64,000 nt of DNA from an uncultured Pseudomonadales bacterium (GTDB lineage Bacteria; Pseudomonadota; Gammaproteobacteria; Pseudomonadales; Azotimanducaceae). The position numbers were made by a program, and so were the translations under genes. Below, piece after piece: positions 1 through 9,751 of this stretch; within the stretch, counting starts at the first letter, position 1; every line of letters starts with the position of its first letter. Below the pieces are notes generated by a model. That model saw only the letters and a list, made by a program, of their open reading frames with translations. It had not been told where the DNA came from and searched no databases. The stretch is taken from NCBI GenBank assembly GCA_943787425.1, contig CALSMJ010000004.1, positions 434,001 to 498,000 on the forward strand. The letters are read 5' to 3'.

Positions 1-2595
1 TGGCATTGGCGACAAAGCCATAACCGGAGTCACCAAAGGTGTGCTGCAAATTGATTTCAACGCCATCAACCGACGCGTCCCGTTGGTTTATCGGTCGCGT
101 TAGCGTCCAAACCAAAGCCGGGTCGCCGTCTTGACCAAAAATCTCCGCAGGCGAAACAGTCGCATCAACAGCGGCGTTATCGGCGTAGTTGTCGATAATG
201 TAGTTACCGATCTCACCATAGTCAGTGTCATCTAGGCCGGCAGCGGATTTAGCATCTTCCCAAAGTTGTCCGCCGATGACGTTGGGAATATCAAAAATAG
301 CAGCATCTTCAATGCCGGTACCGATAAAGTTTTTAACATCTTTTTCGAAGTAGCCAATGGAGAAATAGCTGTCATCGGCATAATACCACTCCAGTGATAA
401 GTCGATGTTCTCAGACTGAATCGGTACGAGACCCGGGTTGCCCGCAAAAGCGCCTGGTGCCGTGTTGGTTCGATACTGAACCCGACCTGATACACTCAGG
501 CCACCTTTTATGTCGTTGTAGCTGGGTCGAGTGATGGTCTCACTGTAGGAGAAGCGAGCTACCACGTTTTCCATAAACTCGATATCCAAGTCAATACTGG
601 GCAGCAATAGATCGTAGGAGGCTGTGATATCCTCGAAACCCTGAACCAAGTTGCCATCAGCATCTTCCGCAGGCAAGACTAAAACTTCTTCGCCCGGTGC
701 GAGCCAAACTGTGCGGTCGTACAGAACGCTCTTTGCCGCAGAGGTGACGTCTGTTTTCTCGTAACGAAGACCCGTTCGAAGATTCGCAGGCATGCCACTC
801 ACGTCCCCAGACCAATTGAGCTGGATGTACGCAGCGGTCGATTCTTCCGTGGTTCGGATATCGTTACCCCAATCTGTGCTAGCGCAATATCCTGTGCCAC
901 AGTCACCGGTTGTTGCGTAATCTAAACCTTCTGCTGCGTAGTGGGCCTCGCCTACAGCCTGCAGATCAGCAAGGCTGGCTGAGAAGAATTCTGTTTGTAA
1001 CTCGGGGTGATTGCTACCAGAAAGCTCGTCAAATTGGCCATCAATGCTGGATCGAACAACCACATCGGCAAGATCGCCGGGTCGCGTCAAGCCACCCCAG
1101 TTGTCCAGCTGAACGTTGCTCGATACGGAGCGATTGCTGACGTCGGTCATCTGGACACCAAAATCAATGCTTGTGGATTCGGTCACATCAAAGCTGCCAC
1201 TGAATTTAGCTTGCTCGATATCCATAAAGGCCGCGTCATTCCCGAACGTACTGCCCGTGATGATCATGTCGTTTGCGTACAGTGGGCGATTCGCCTCACC
1301 GCCTGAATTGAGGTTCAGGACCATAACAGGCATGTCAAAACCAGTGATCAGACTTTGACCGACTTTGTTAAACGATGCCATCGTGACCAGCGAGCTGGTG
1401 CCGTTACCGCCGATCGCTCCGGTTTCAGCGCTGGAGTCGTGATAGTCCAAAGCTAACGTGAGCCGATCGTTAACGGTCCCATTCAATGTTTAGGCCCATA
1501 GAGTCGTTGGTGTTTTCACGACCATCTTCACCAGTACCCATCGCGAAATCTGCATTGTTGACGACTTCGCTGTAGATCGTCGGCGTGTAGTGAATGCCGG
1601 AATTATCCCACTCGCTAGTTTGTGACACAGCCATTGGTGTTCGAAAACCAAGCGGATAAATCGCTGTAGGAACGCTCGAGCGTGAAGTTGGAATGGATGT
1701 AGTCGACCGTTGCGATGATGTCATCGGTTGGCGCCCACTGCAGCACGACTTGGCCATTGGTTCTTTCAGATTCGAACTCAGCAATGTTGTATGCCATGGA
1801 CTGCGGAATGGAGTAAAACTCGCCTGCAGATTGTGGTCGATTGACTTGATTGGCATCATTGACCACGATCGAGGCGTCATCGCCTGCTCGCGTAAACCAG
1901 CCGCCGGTTGAGGCAGCATTAACACCGTTGTTACGATTCTGGTTAGACGCAGTGATGGCAATGCCGACTGTGTCATCCGCAAACTTGCCAATATAGATAC
2001 CAGAAAATTCAGGGGTGATATCATCGCCAGTCCGTGTCGATGTGTCCCCAACCATCTTGGCTGAAATGCTGGCCGTGCTCTGGGCTTTGAGTGGCTCTGG
2101 CATTGATATGTTGATGGTGGAGCCAACACCGCCAGTTGGGATATCGGCTCGGCCCGTTTTGTAAACCTGAACGCCTGCGACGCCTTCTGATGCTAGGTCA
2201 CCAAAGTCGAAAGATCGGCTTGCACCGTTATGGGTTGGCATTTGGCGGCCATTTAAGGTCACCAAGTTGTATTCTGGACCAAAGCCACGAACAGTGACCT
2301 GGCTACCTTCGCCTCTGGAGCGAGAAATCGAGACGCCAGTGATACGCTGGAGTGACTCAGCAAGGTTTGCATCGGGAAATTTCCCCATTTCCTCAGCCGA
2401 GATGGCGTCAACGACGCCGCTGGCATCGCGCTTAATATCCATCGAACGCTGCAGACTGCCTCGGATACCCTTAACCACGACTTCTTCCATGAGCGCGTTT
2501 TGGGCGCCCACTTCTTCTTCGGCCATGAGTGGGGCAACATAACCAGCAATTGCCAAGGCCACGCTGCTAGAAAGTAGTTTGCGTTTAAATACCAT
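1..2595 (-). CDS. TonB-dependent receptor, C-terminus outside window, two frameshifts
   Basis: Outer-membrane beta-barrel receptor that imports a bulky substrate using TonB energy; the substrate is unknown. The ATG at 2593-2595 follows a G-rich ribosome site and opens a signal peptide (MVFKRKLLSSSVALAIAGYV, cleaved near AEE). A plug domain follows, with the typical 'FPDANLAESLQRITGVSI' region and 'TVRGFGPEYNLVTLNGRQM'. The frame changes near 1615-1625 and again near 1475-1490. After each change the protein continues with barrel-like sequence, and the last frame is open to position 1, ending in the DGVEINLQHTF region typical of the C-terminal barrel. The N-terminal style resembles the oligosaccharide-type receptors common in marine bacteria and Xanthomonadales (inference). 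The frameshifts look like single-base indels, but a pseudogene is possible. Confidence 0.9.
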
Positions 2596-3042
2596 TGTGT
2601 TGAACCCCCTAGGTCGAGCTGCGCTCATCAGAAGCGCATTTATGGTTTGATCCGCCGTTTGCGGACATTTCTGCACTCAAAATGCTAACGGTTGGCTCTC
2701 CGAAACACATCGTTTTTGAGACTAACAGGGCATATATGCGATAACAGGGACGTTAAGCTTTTAAAAAGGGCTGGATGCTGCAGTTTAGGGTGTTATCGGA
2801 GGTTTTGACGACTGAAACAGGTTCAAGAGCGGTCGAGCCTCAGTCAATTCATGCAATCTGACCCACCTTTTTTGCAGCTTTGGAAAGCGCGCGTTGATTC
2901 GTCAGGCATGGGGCCAATTTACCGGGAAGTCCCATCAAACGAGAGGGTGCCGGTGAGTGCGGACAGGGTTCTTGTGAAAGCGTTGCGCGAGTCTTGGCTT
3001 GCAGCCGGTCATAAGTTTGAGATGCGGCAACACTTGAAAGCA
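2596..3042. other. Intergenic stretch, no gene seen
   Basis: This is the region upstream of the TonB receptor and downstream of the Nudix gene. Two short overlapping ORFs on opposite strands (about 2850-3050) have no ribosome site or recognisable domain. The receptor promoter must lie here, but no convincing -35/-10 pair was found. Confidence 0.5.
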
Positions 3043-3498
3043 CTAAAGGGCCGTTTTTAACTGCGTTACCACCCGTTGATCAACTGGCCATTTAAAATCG
3101 GCGGCGTTCAGGTTCGCAAGCGCTACCCAGCGCGGGACTTCGCATTGCAAGCCGGCGTCATAAGGAAAATCAAAAGGCGCTATTTTCGCCTCAAATCGTT
3201 GTTTACCAATAAGTTTGACATGGTAATAAATGCTGATCAGTTGATCGGTTTCTCGAAAGGCCGATGGTTGAAAATAATCGGTGGTATAGAAGTGTTCGAG
3301 CACGTCAATGGGTTGGTTGAGTTCTTCTTTAAATTCACGAGCTAAACAATCCCGTGTGCCTTCTCCCCACTCTAATCCGCCACCTGGAAATTTGGTAAAG
3401 CGACTGCCTTTGATCAGCTCATCGCTCACCAACAATTGGTTCTGAGCATTGATCAAAATACCGTAAACCCGTACGTTAAATCGCTTCAGCATAGTCAT
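3043..3498 (-). CDS. Nudix hydrolase
   Basis: A 151-residue Nudix-fold pyrophosphohydrolase that probably cleaves a nucleoside diphosphate linked to another group; the substrate is not predictable. The Nudix box runs from 'GGGLEWGEGTRDCLAREFKE' and fits G-x5-E-x7-R-E-U-x-E-E, with the metal-binding REFKEE core intact. The final Gly of the box is Asn, a mild departure. The start chosen is the Met just before LKRFNV. An upstream Met at 3588 would add 30 low-complexity residues and has no ribosome site. It stands alone between the receptor and the LytTR regulator. Confidence 0.8.
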   Translation of the reverse strand: MTMLKRFNVRVYGILINAQNQLLVSDELIKGSRFTKFPGGGLEWGEGTRDCLAREFKEELNQPIDVLEHFYTTDYFQPSAFRETDQLISIYYHVKLIGKQRFEAKIAPFDFPYDAGLQCEVPRWVALANLNAADFKWPVDQRVVTQLKTAL

Positions 3499-4217
3499 TT
3501 TTTTGCCCCGGATATGCTTTGGATTGGGTGCCTGAAATGCTTTTTTGTAAAAGCCGGCATCGCCTGTGCCGCGGCGACGCTCAATCATTTTGTGATCAAT
3601 ATTACATCATGATTGACGCAACGCTGCGAAACTTGATCAGGCGAGCGTTGAACTGTGAAGTCGACAAACGCCAGGTATCGCGCGCGGGTTCTTCATTCGC
3701 GATAAAGGCTTAGTGGCGCTGCGGCGCTAATCTACGACCTTGAGAGCACAAAAAACGGGGTGTCACGCCGGTCATGCGCTGAGCAAGCGGCCGAGTGCGA
3801 AGCACGCGACGAGCTCGGGCGCGCTCACCTCATAGGCCGGCACCCGATGCGCTCAAGTGCTGATCGCTCGGCGCAAAATAAAATGCAGATTAGGCGGTGC
3901 CTGCTCGCTAAATTTAGCCTGAACATCGGCCCCTGCGATGGCTTGCCTGTGAGAACCGCGTTCGGCGTGAGCGCAATGCCGGGTTGGACAGGATGCCAGA
4001 AAAGCTTGTCCGGAAGGCTGCTCACCAGCGGGCACGCGCCTGGATAATCCATTTGTCAGCTTACCGCGTACTTTGGGCATGCTGGTAAGGTTGACAGCGT
4101 TGTCATTTAAGCTTAAAACAAGAAATGACACCGTTGTCATTTTAAGGTGTGTAGGGGGTTGAGAGCGATTTTTTAATATCGATGCAGGTTTGAATTGAAT
4201 GCAGGGGGTTGTGTCCA
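3499..4217. other. Intergenic stretch with twin palindromes near its right end
   Basis: About 700 nt without a supportable gene. Open frames in 3760-4383 on both strands lack domains and start signals. The notable content is the pair of operator-like palindromes at 4092-4139, listed separately, upstream of the LytTR gene. Confidence 0.5.
4092..4139. promoter_or_regulatory. Two operator-like palindromes
   Basis: Two 14-bp near-perfect palindromes, TGACAGCGTTGTCA at 4092-4105 and TGACACCGTTGTCA at 4126-4139, share the form TGACANCGTTGTCA with a central CG. Their centres are 34 bp apart, roughly three helical turns. The central CG and symmetric half-sites resemble LacI-family operators (known family feature). 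The assignment to the downstream LytTR gene is inferred from position, about 80-125 bp before its start. Confidence 0.6.
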
Positions 4218-5105
4218 GTGGCAAGTAATCAAATGCAGCGTTTTGATGGACGGCGCGAGCGGGCCGCTTGGCCAGCTGACACGGTCCAGGCGGTTGTGGG
4301 GTGTAGTGGCCGATCAGTGTTGATGAAGTTGAAAGAGATGCTGCGCAATGAGCGACTGATTGACGTTGTCGCAGCGTGTCCAACGGGGGATGAGATTCTC
4401 AGAGCTTGCGAGGAATTAAGGCCGAGCCTTGTGATCCTAGACACTCGGATTACGGCGCCGGATGCCTCGGTCGTTGCCTCGACACTGCATGCACAGTACG
4501 CGCCAAAGATCGTGCTGCTGACCGAGCCCGTCGCAACAAACGCAACCAGCCCTGCGCTGATGGCCGTTGAATACAACCCTCAAACGTTTGATGCGGACCG
4601 CTTGTTTGACATCGCGCGAGATACGCTTGACGCGATGGATCAACACCACATGATGGGGGACTTAGCCCGACCTCAGTCGGAGCCAAGACAAAGGATGGGG
4701 ACTGTCTCGTCCTCACAAAAAACAAACCATCCTAATCAATCAGCATCGCTGCAAGCAGACAATAGCGCGCGCCATCGCATGCTCCGAAAGCTGTTGGTCC
4801 GGGATTCTGGGGTGGTAAAAGTTGTCCCCTTCGACGACATTGCTTGGGTGGATGCCGCGGGCGACTATATGTGTGTTCATGCCCTCGGTGAGACTTTGGT
4901 GATGCGAAGCACCCTACGAGAGCTCGTTGACAAGCTTGATGAGCGGACCTTTGCGCGAATTCATCGCTCGACCATTGTCAATGTTGAAAAAATCGTTAGC
5001 CTGACGCCGCTTGCAAAAGGCGCCGGGTTGCTCGAGCTTGCTTGCGGCAAAACGTTAAAGGTCTCCAGAAACTACCGCGACTCCGTCAAGAACCTGTTTC
5101 AGTAA
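4218..5105 (+). CDS. LytTR-family regulator with degenerate receiver domain
   Basis: A DNA-binding transcription regulator of about 295 residues. Residues 20-150 look like a receiver domain: the 'SLVILDTRI' strand keeps the Asp that would be phosphorylated. The N-terminal acidic pair is replaced by 'VVGCSGRS', and the usual Lys-Pro near the end is Asn-Pro, so phosphorylation control may be lost. A linker rich in Ser and Gln follows. The C-terminal 100 residues form a LytTR domain ('DDIAWVDAAGDYMCVHA', then 'FARIHRSTIVNVEKI' and 'LKVSRNYRDSVK'). The GTG at 4218 sits 9 nt after GGGGG; a TTG at 4209 is the alternative. No histidine kinase lies nearby. Confidence 0.85.
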   Translation: MASNQMQRFDGRRERAAWPADTVQAVVGCSGRSVLMKLKEMLRNERLIDVVAACPTGDEILRACEELRPSLVILDTRITAPDASVVASTLHAQYAPKIVLLTEPVATNATSPALMAVEYNPQTFDADRLFDIARDTLDAMDQHHMMGDLARPQSEPRQRMGTVSSSQKTNHPNQSASLQADNSARHRMLRKLLVRDSGVVKVVPFDDIAWVDAAGDYMCVHALGETLVMRSTLRELVDKLDERTFARIHRSTIVNVEKIVSLTPLAKGAGLLELACGKTLKVSRNYRDSVKNLFQ

Positions 5106-5520
5106 CGAGCGGTTTTGGACTGTTTGGACGTTTGGTAAAGCGTGCGCTGAACGGTTGAAACGATTTGGGTGAGCGAGTTCTTGGCAAATCTCAAATAACC
5201 GGCGTTGAGTCAGCTTTACTCGGTTGATTTAGGATTTCGCCAAAACACCTAAACGCCCAAGCTGATTGGATGGGCGCGCGCGACCAGCCTTGCAGGGCGT
5301 CAATCTGAACGCGATCACACCATAGCGTGACCAAAGACAAGCGCTTAGAAAATCTTGAATCCAACTTCTTCAGAGATAGGCCGAGTCCGCCTTTGCGCTG
5401 ATAGTAAGCCTGCACAGAATGCTGGTCAGAGACCCAAAGCGATCCCTGCGAGCGGGATTAGGGCGCGATGGCGCATCGATTGCTATGCGGTCATTCAGAT
5501 GACTGGGTGTGCGCGGCGTC
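5106..5520. other. Intergenic stretch, nothing seen
   Basis: A 415-nt space between the ends of two converging genes. Short overlapping ORFs on both strands have no start signal or domain, and no hairpin with a T-run was recognised. Confidence 0.5.
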
Positions 5521-6438
5521 TTAGTCGGTGGGCGCCCAAGCAATCGGAAAGACTTCAGGAAACTCAGACAACGGCTGGCCGTCCTGCGGATGATGGTCAT
5601 ACAGCGCCAAGGGGTCCGGAATGGCTTGGCTCCGCCTGCGCAGATAATGCACATCAGGGCCGGCCCAAAGCGAAGCATGGGCGCGTCTTGGGTGCGGCAA
5701 CGTTGCGCCGCCTCGAGCCGAATGCAGGATGTGCCCATGAAACAGCAGCACGTCCCCCGGTTCATAGTCCCAACCAAGAATCTCGAAGGATTCGCGGTGT
5801 CCTTCGATATCCGGTAGCACCGGCAGGCTTGGATCTAAAAATGAATCAAAGTAGGTCCATTTTTCATGCGCCTCGCGTCCGATCAGAATTTCACCGGCGG
5901 CGTGCGCTTGCTCGAGTTTTGCGGCGCCCTCGGGATCCGCTTTGGGATCCAGGCCAACCGGCGGTCTATAGGTCACATTCCAACGGTGCGAGCCGCGAAT
6001 AACCTCGATACTGACGTCTCGGGGTGCAGGGTCAGCACAAACCCAAGCCCTTACCAGTTGGTGGCCATCAATATTGTAGTAGCTTGTGTCCTGATGCCAG
6101 GCACTTGGAAAAACCTTGCCTGCCGGTTTATAAAACATCTGGTCCATATAAAAGCGAACCGGGGCTTCGAGGACTGAGCCTACGATCTCAGCGATCGGGG
6201 ACGTCTTCATGAGTTGGTCAAGGCACGGCGAGTGCGAGGCTGGAAACTGATCGATCCGCAGGGGCATGGCGACGCCCGCCGACATCCCGTCCGGGTTTGC
6301 TTGGGTGAACTCAAGGCCCTCCTCGAGCAAGGCGTTCCAGTGGCTCGCCAGGACACCCTTTAAAAGGACCGCGCCATCGCGATGAAAAGCCTGTTTTTCT
6401 TGCGTGGTAATTGGACGATTCAATCCGAATGCCGACAT
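5521..6438 (-). CDS. Phytanoyl-CoA dioxygenase (PhyH) family protein
   Basis: A 305-residue Fe(II)/2-oxoglutarate-dependent oxygenase that hydroxylates an unknown small substrate. The iron triad is visible as 'WHQDTSYY' (HxD, about residues 115-117) and a distal His in 'HGHILHSARGG', followed by an Arg suited to 2-oxoglutarate binding ('HPRRAHASLW'). The ATG at 6436-6438 follows AGGAGAATTTG, a good ribosome site. The gene is divergent from the enoyl-CoA hydratase, with the two starts only about 60 nt apart, so they probably share a control region. A second, unrelated PhyH-family gene lies at 23.5-24.4 kb. Confidence 0.88.
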   Translation of the reverse strand: MSAFGLNRPITTQEKQAFHRDGAVLLKGVLASHWNALLEEGLEFTQANPDGMSAGVAMPLRIDQFPASHSPCLDQLMKTSPIAEIVGSVLEAPVRFYMDQMFYKPAGKVFPSAWHQDTSYYNIDGHQLVRAWVCADPAPRDVSIEVIRGSHRWNVTYRPPVGLDPKADPEGAAKLEQAHAAGEILIGREAHEKWTYFDSFLDPSLPVLPDIEGHRESFEILGWDYEPGDVLLFHGHILHSARGGATLPHPRRAHASLWAGPDVHYLRRRSQAIPDPLALYDHHPQDGQPLSEFPEVFPIAWAPTD

Positions 6439-6500
6439 CAAATTCTCCTGCCCATTTTGGTGTTAGCATATCAGAAACAAGGGGAACAATAGGCGAGCAG

Positions 6501-7409
6501 ATGCCAAGTCAAGTTTTTAAACACATCACCTATGAAGTCGAACGGGGCCGAGCGCGCATCACGCTCAATCGCCCTGAAAAGCGCAACGCCTTATCGATCG
6601 AATTGGTAGAAGAATTACGTGCTGCTTTGTGGGAAGCCGATGACGACAAAGCAGTTCATTGCGTCATTCTAAAAGGTGCCGGCACCTCTTTTTGTTCAGG
6701 CTACGACCTCACGCCGTCGCGTTCAGCTGAAGATGACGGCGTTGATCGTCGCAAAGGCCGCGGAATGGATGATGATGCCTGGCACATCGAGCGATTCCAG
6801 CGTTGCCTGCGGACGCTGACTGAAATGCACAAGCCTTCGATCGCTCAGATTCACGGTCACTGTTATGCCGGCGGCACGGATCTCGCTTTGTATTGCGACC
6901 TGCTGATCTGCTCAGATACCGCAAGTTTTGGTTATAGCGCCCTAAGAAACATGGGGGCAGCACCGAACCAGATGTGGCTCTATCACATTGGTCCGCAATG
7001 GACCAAGCGCTTACTCCTGACTGGGGACACAGTCAGCGGCGTGGATGCGGCCAAAATTGGCTTGGTTTTGAAATCTGTGCCGGATGCGTATTTGGAGCAG
7101 GAGGTAGAAGGTTTAGCGGATCGTTTGTCTTGGATCGACGCCGAGATGCTGTCGACCAACAAGCGTATTGTAAACGTAGGCATGGAGCTGATGGGCGCTC
7201 AGGTTCTGCAGCGACTTGCAGCTGAAAATGATGCTCGGGCGCATACCGCCCAAGCGGCTAAGAATGTTTTCAAGCAGATTGCAACGGAAGGGTTGCGGGC
7301 CGCGCTGGCCGACCGGGATGCGCCATTCGGTGACAGCCGTGCCAGGGTTACGGGTCCGGAGATTCGGGATGATAGGGGGTATCTGATTCCAGATCGCGAG
7401 GAGTCTTAG
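6501..7409 (+). CDS. Enoyl-CoA hydratase/isomerase family protein
   Basis: A crotonase-fold protein of about 302 residues acting on an acyl-CoA. The start region 'ITLNRPEKRNALS' and the oxyanion-hole motifs 'GAGTSFCSGYDL' and 'HGHCYAGGTDLALYCDLLI' are clear. The second glycine-rich motif has Ala-Gly-Gly-Thr where many hydratases have the catalytic Glu pair, so the exact reaction is uncertain. The length is slightly above the usual 260 because of a charged insert after the first motif and a C-terminal extension. The ATG at 6501 follows AGGCGAGCAG. An upstream in-frame start at 6411 would run through the divergent control region and is less likely. Confidence 0.88.
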   Translation: MPSQVFKHITYEVERGRARITLNRPEKRNALSIELVEELRAALWEADDDKAVHCVILKGAGTSFCSGYDLTPSRSAEDDGVDRRKGRGMDDDAWHIERFQRCLRTLTEMHKPSIAQIHGHCYAGGTDLALYCDLLICSDTASFGYSALRNMGAAPNQMWLYHIGPQWTKRLLLTGDTVSGVDAAKIGLVLKSVPDAYLEQEVEGLADRLSWIDAEMLSTNKRIVNVGMELMGAQVLQRLAAENDARAHTAQAAKNVFKQIATEGLRAALADRDAPFGDSRARVTGPEIRDDRGYLIPDREES

Positions 7410-7539
7410 AAGCATTTTAAAGACACAATAGGATGGTGCTTGCTGGGTCGGGCGCGTTAAACCGATTTAGACAACATCGCACAGGGCAGCGGTCATCGAG
7501 CATGATGGTTGCGGAGAATCGTTAACAAGGAGCGCGTTC

Positions 7540-8301
7540 ATGGCCAACAACCCAAAGATTGACGTTTACCTCGTCTGTAATGCGAAATACCACGACACCA
7601 ATTTCGCTCGGCTCGAAATTTTAAAACTACTGGCGGAAAACGAGGACATTCACACGCGAGTGGCCGAAGACTTTAGCGATATTGAAGCCATTCAGAAGGC
7701 GCGTTTGTTGATCACTTATACGTGTGATTTAAGACCTAGCCTAGCCCAGCAGGCAGGATTGGCGCAGTACCTAGAAGCAGGCGGCCGCTGGTTTGCCTTG
7801 CACGCAACCAACGCGCTCATTGAGTTCGTGAACGGTAAACCCGATACACCAGATCTGGCGCCGAATTTTATGGCAATGTTGGGCAGCCGGTTCGTGGCCC
7901 ATCCTTCTAATACCAGTTTCGAAGTGCGCGTCACCGATGTCGACCATCCTTTAACGGCCGGAATCCAGGATTTTGAGGTGCACGATGAAGAGCCCTATTA
8001 CTGCGAGCCGATCGGCGAGCAAACGGTTTTGCTCGAGGCAACTTACAACCAGCCCTCGGCGGGCTACGTGCAGTCGGATTACGGCACCGATCGAGACAGC
8101 CAGCCGCAAATGTATCTGCATCCTTTTGGCGAAGGCGAGGTGCTGTATCTGTCTTTGGGCCATTGCACGGGTAAGCACGATATGAAACCAATGGTCGAGA
8201 TCGTGCCCGTAGTGAGGGGTTCTTGGAATAATCCGATCTACTACGAGTTGTTGCGGCGGGGCATACGTTGGGGCGTTGGCAATCTGTCGGTGAACCCATG
8301 A
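7540..8301 (+). CDS. ThuA-domain protein
   Basis: A 253-residue protein of the ThuA/trehalose-utilisation family, which has a class I glutamine-amidotransferase-like fold and no settled enzymatic role. Visible landmarks are 'VYLVCNAKYHD' at the N-terminus, 'GGRWFALHATNALIEF', 'VTDVDHPLTAGIQDF' and 'GEGEVLYLSLGHCTGKHD', all typical of the family. There is no signal peptide, so it is cytoplasmic. The ribosome site AAGGAG lies about 9 nt before the ATG. It follows the enoyl-CoA hydratase by 130 nt on the same strand, so cotranscription is possible. A sugar-related role is only inferred. Confidence 0.85.
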   Translation: MANNPKIDVYLVCNAKYHDTNFARLEILKLLAENEDIHTRVAEDFSDIEAIQKARLLITYTCDLRPSLAQQAGLAQYLEAGGRWFALHATNALIEFVNGKPDTPDLAPNFMAMLGSRFVAHPSNTSFEVRVTDVDHPLTAGIQDFEVHDEEPYYCEPIGEQTVLLEATYNQPSAGYVQSDYGTDRDSQPQMYLHPFGEGEVLYLSLGHCTGKHDMKPMVEIVPVVRGSWNNPIYYELLRRGIRWGVGNLSVNP

Positions 8302-8586
8302 TGGTCGTAAGCCTACGTTTTAAGAAGTGAGATTTGTAAATAATTGGGGTTTGCACGATCGGGTTGCATACGCTGGGCGCGTTGTTGGTCGGCGGCGGCG
8401 CGCTGTACGATCTTGGCGTTAGATCTGTCGGACAGGTTCTCTCCCGCCCAGTGGTGATGTTTGGTACCCTTGGACTTTGCCGGGCTTGTCAGTCAGGATC
8501 CGCACACACGGTTTTGTTTTGAAGTTCAATAAAACCTAAACATTTCGCAAAATTCACAATGCATCGAGAAAACCAAAGGAAAACTT

Positions 8587-9711
8587 ATGAACAACGAAAC
8601 GTCACGAGCGCTGCGAACCACCTTAACCAGCGCAGGGACGATAGAGCTTTCAATCGTAGCCGAACCCATGCCGCAACCGAAGGCGGGTGAAGTTCTGGTG
8701 AAGGTCGAGGCCTCTCCTATAAATCCTTCGGACCTGGGTTTGTTACTCGGGCCAGCGGACGTTTCAACCCTAAGGGTTACCGGATCTGGCGATGAGACCG
8801 TCGCGTGTATGGACGTCCCCGCGGCCATGATGCCTGCACTGCAAGCAAGACTTGATGTGGCGATGCCTGCTGGTAACGAGGGCGCCGGTGTTGTTGTCGC
8901 TGCGGGCGAGGGCGCAGAAAACATGATTGGTAAAACCATCGGTGTTGCCGGTGGCGCGATGTACTCACAATACCGATGTGTCCCGGCAGCGAGCTGTATT
9001 GTGATGCATGAGGGTACGACGCCCGCTCAGGGCGCTTCTTGTTTTGTGAACCCATTGACAGCGCTTGGCATGATAGAAACCATGAAAATGGAGGGCCATA
9101 CAGCGCTTGTCCACACTGCTGCCGCATCAAACCTGGGGCAAATGTTAGTAAAAATTTGTCTAGCAGATGATGTGCAACTGGTTAATATCGTTCGCAAGCA
9201 AGACCAGGTTGATCAGCTTAAAGCGCTGGGCGCCAAGCATGTTGTCAATTCTAGTGAACCAACTTTCCAAAATGATCTGGTCGACGCGATTGTTGCAACC
9301 GGCGCAACCCTCGCCTTCGATGCAACTGGCGGCGGTAAACTTGCTGGTCAGATACTCACCGCGATGGAGATCGCGGCGAATAAGCGCGTTGAGGGGCACA
9401 GTATTTATGGCTCGACGACTTTTAAACAGGTCTACATCTATGGCGGCCTAGATCGAACGCCGACGGTATTGAATCGAGCCTTTGGTTTAGCTTGGAGTCT
9501 TGGCGGCTGGTTGCTCACCTATTTCATTGAGAAAATTAGTCCAGAAGAATTCGCCGCGTTGCGTCAGCGCGTTGCAGACGAAATCACCACAACATTTGAC
9601 AGCCACTACACCAAGGAGATATCACTCGTTGAAGTGCTGAGCGAAGACGCTATCAAAACGTATTCAAAGCAAGCGACGGGTGAGAAATTTTTGATCAAGC
9701 CCCATCAGTAA
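8587..9711 (+). CDS. Zinc-independent MDR-family oxidoreductase
   Basis: A 374-residue medium-chain dehydrogenase/reductase resembling quinone oxidoreductases and NADPH-dependent enoyl reductases. The N-terminal GroES-like part has 'VLVKVEASPINPSDLG' and 'AGNEGAGVVVAAGEG'. The nucleotide-binding part has 'ALVHTAAASNLGQM', and 'LAFDATGGGKLAGQIL' follows. No cysteine cluster for structural zinc is present. It lies 40 nt upstream of the peroxiredoxin-like gene on the same strand, so the two probably form an operon. That pairing suggests a role in detoxifying reactive carbonyls or peroxides (inference). Confidence 0.87.
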   Translation: MNNETSRALRTTLTSAGTIELSIVAEPMPQPKAGEVLVKVEASPINPSDLGLLLGPADVSTLRVTGSGDETVACMDVPAAMMPALQARLDVAMPAGNEGAGVVVAAGEGAENMIGKTIGVAGGAMYSQYRCVPAASCIVMHEGTTPAQGASCFVNPLTALGMIETMKMEGHTALVHTAAASNLGQMLVKICLADDVQLVNIVRKQDQVDQLKALGAKHVVNSSEPTFQNDLVDAIVATGATLAFDATGGGKLAGQILTAMEIAANKRVEGHSIYGSTTFKQVYIYGGLDRTPTVLNRAFGLAWSLGGWLLTYFIEKISPEEFAALRQRVADEITTTFDSHYTKEISLVEVLSEDAIKTYSKQATGEKFLIKPHQ

Positions 9712-9751
9712 AACGCAGTGCGGGGTTCATACTAAAAGGAGATCATCTTAT

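Noticed and set aside
2849..3060. Two overlapping short ORFs on opposite strands
   Set aside because: Neither has a ribosome site or recognisable sequence.
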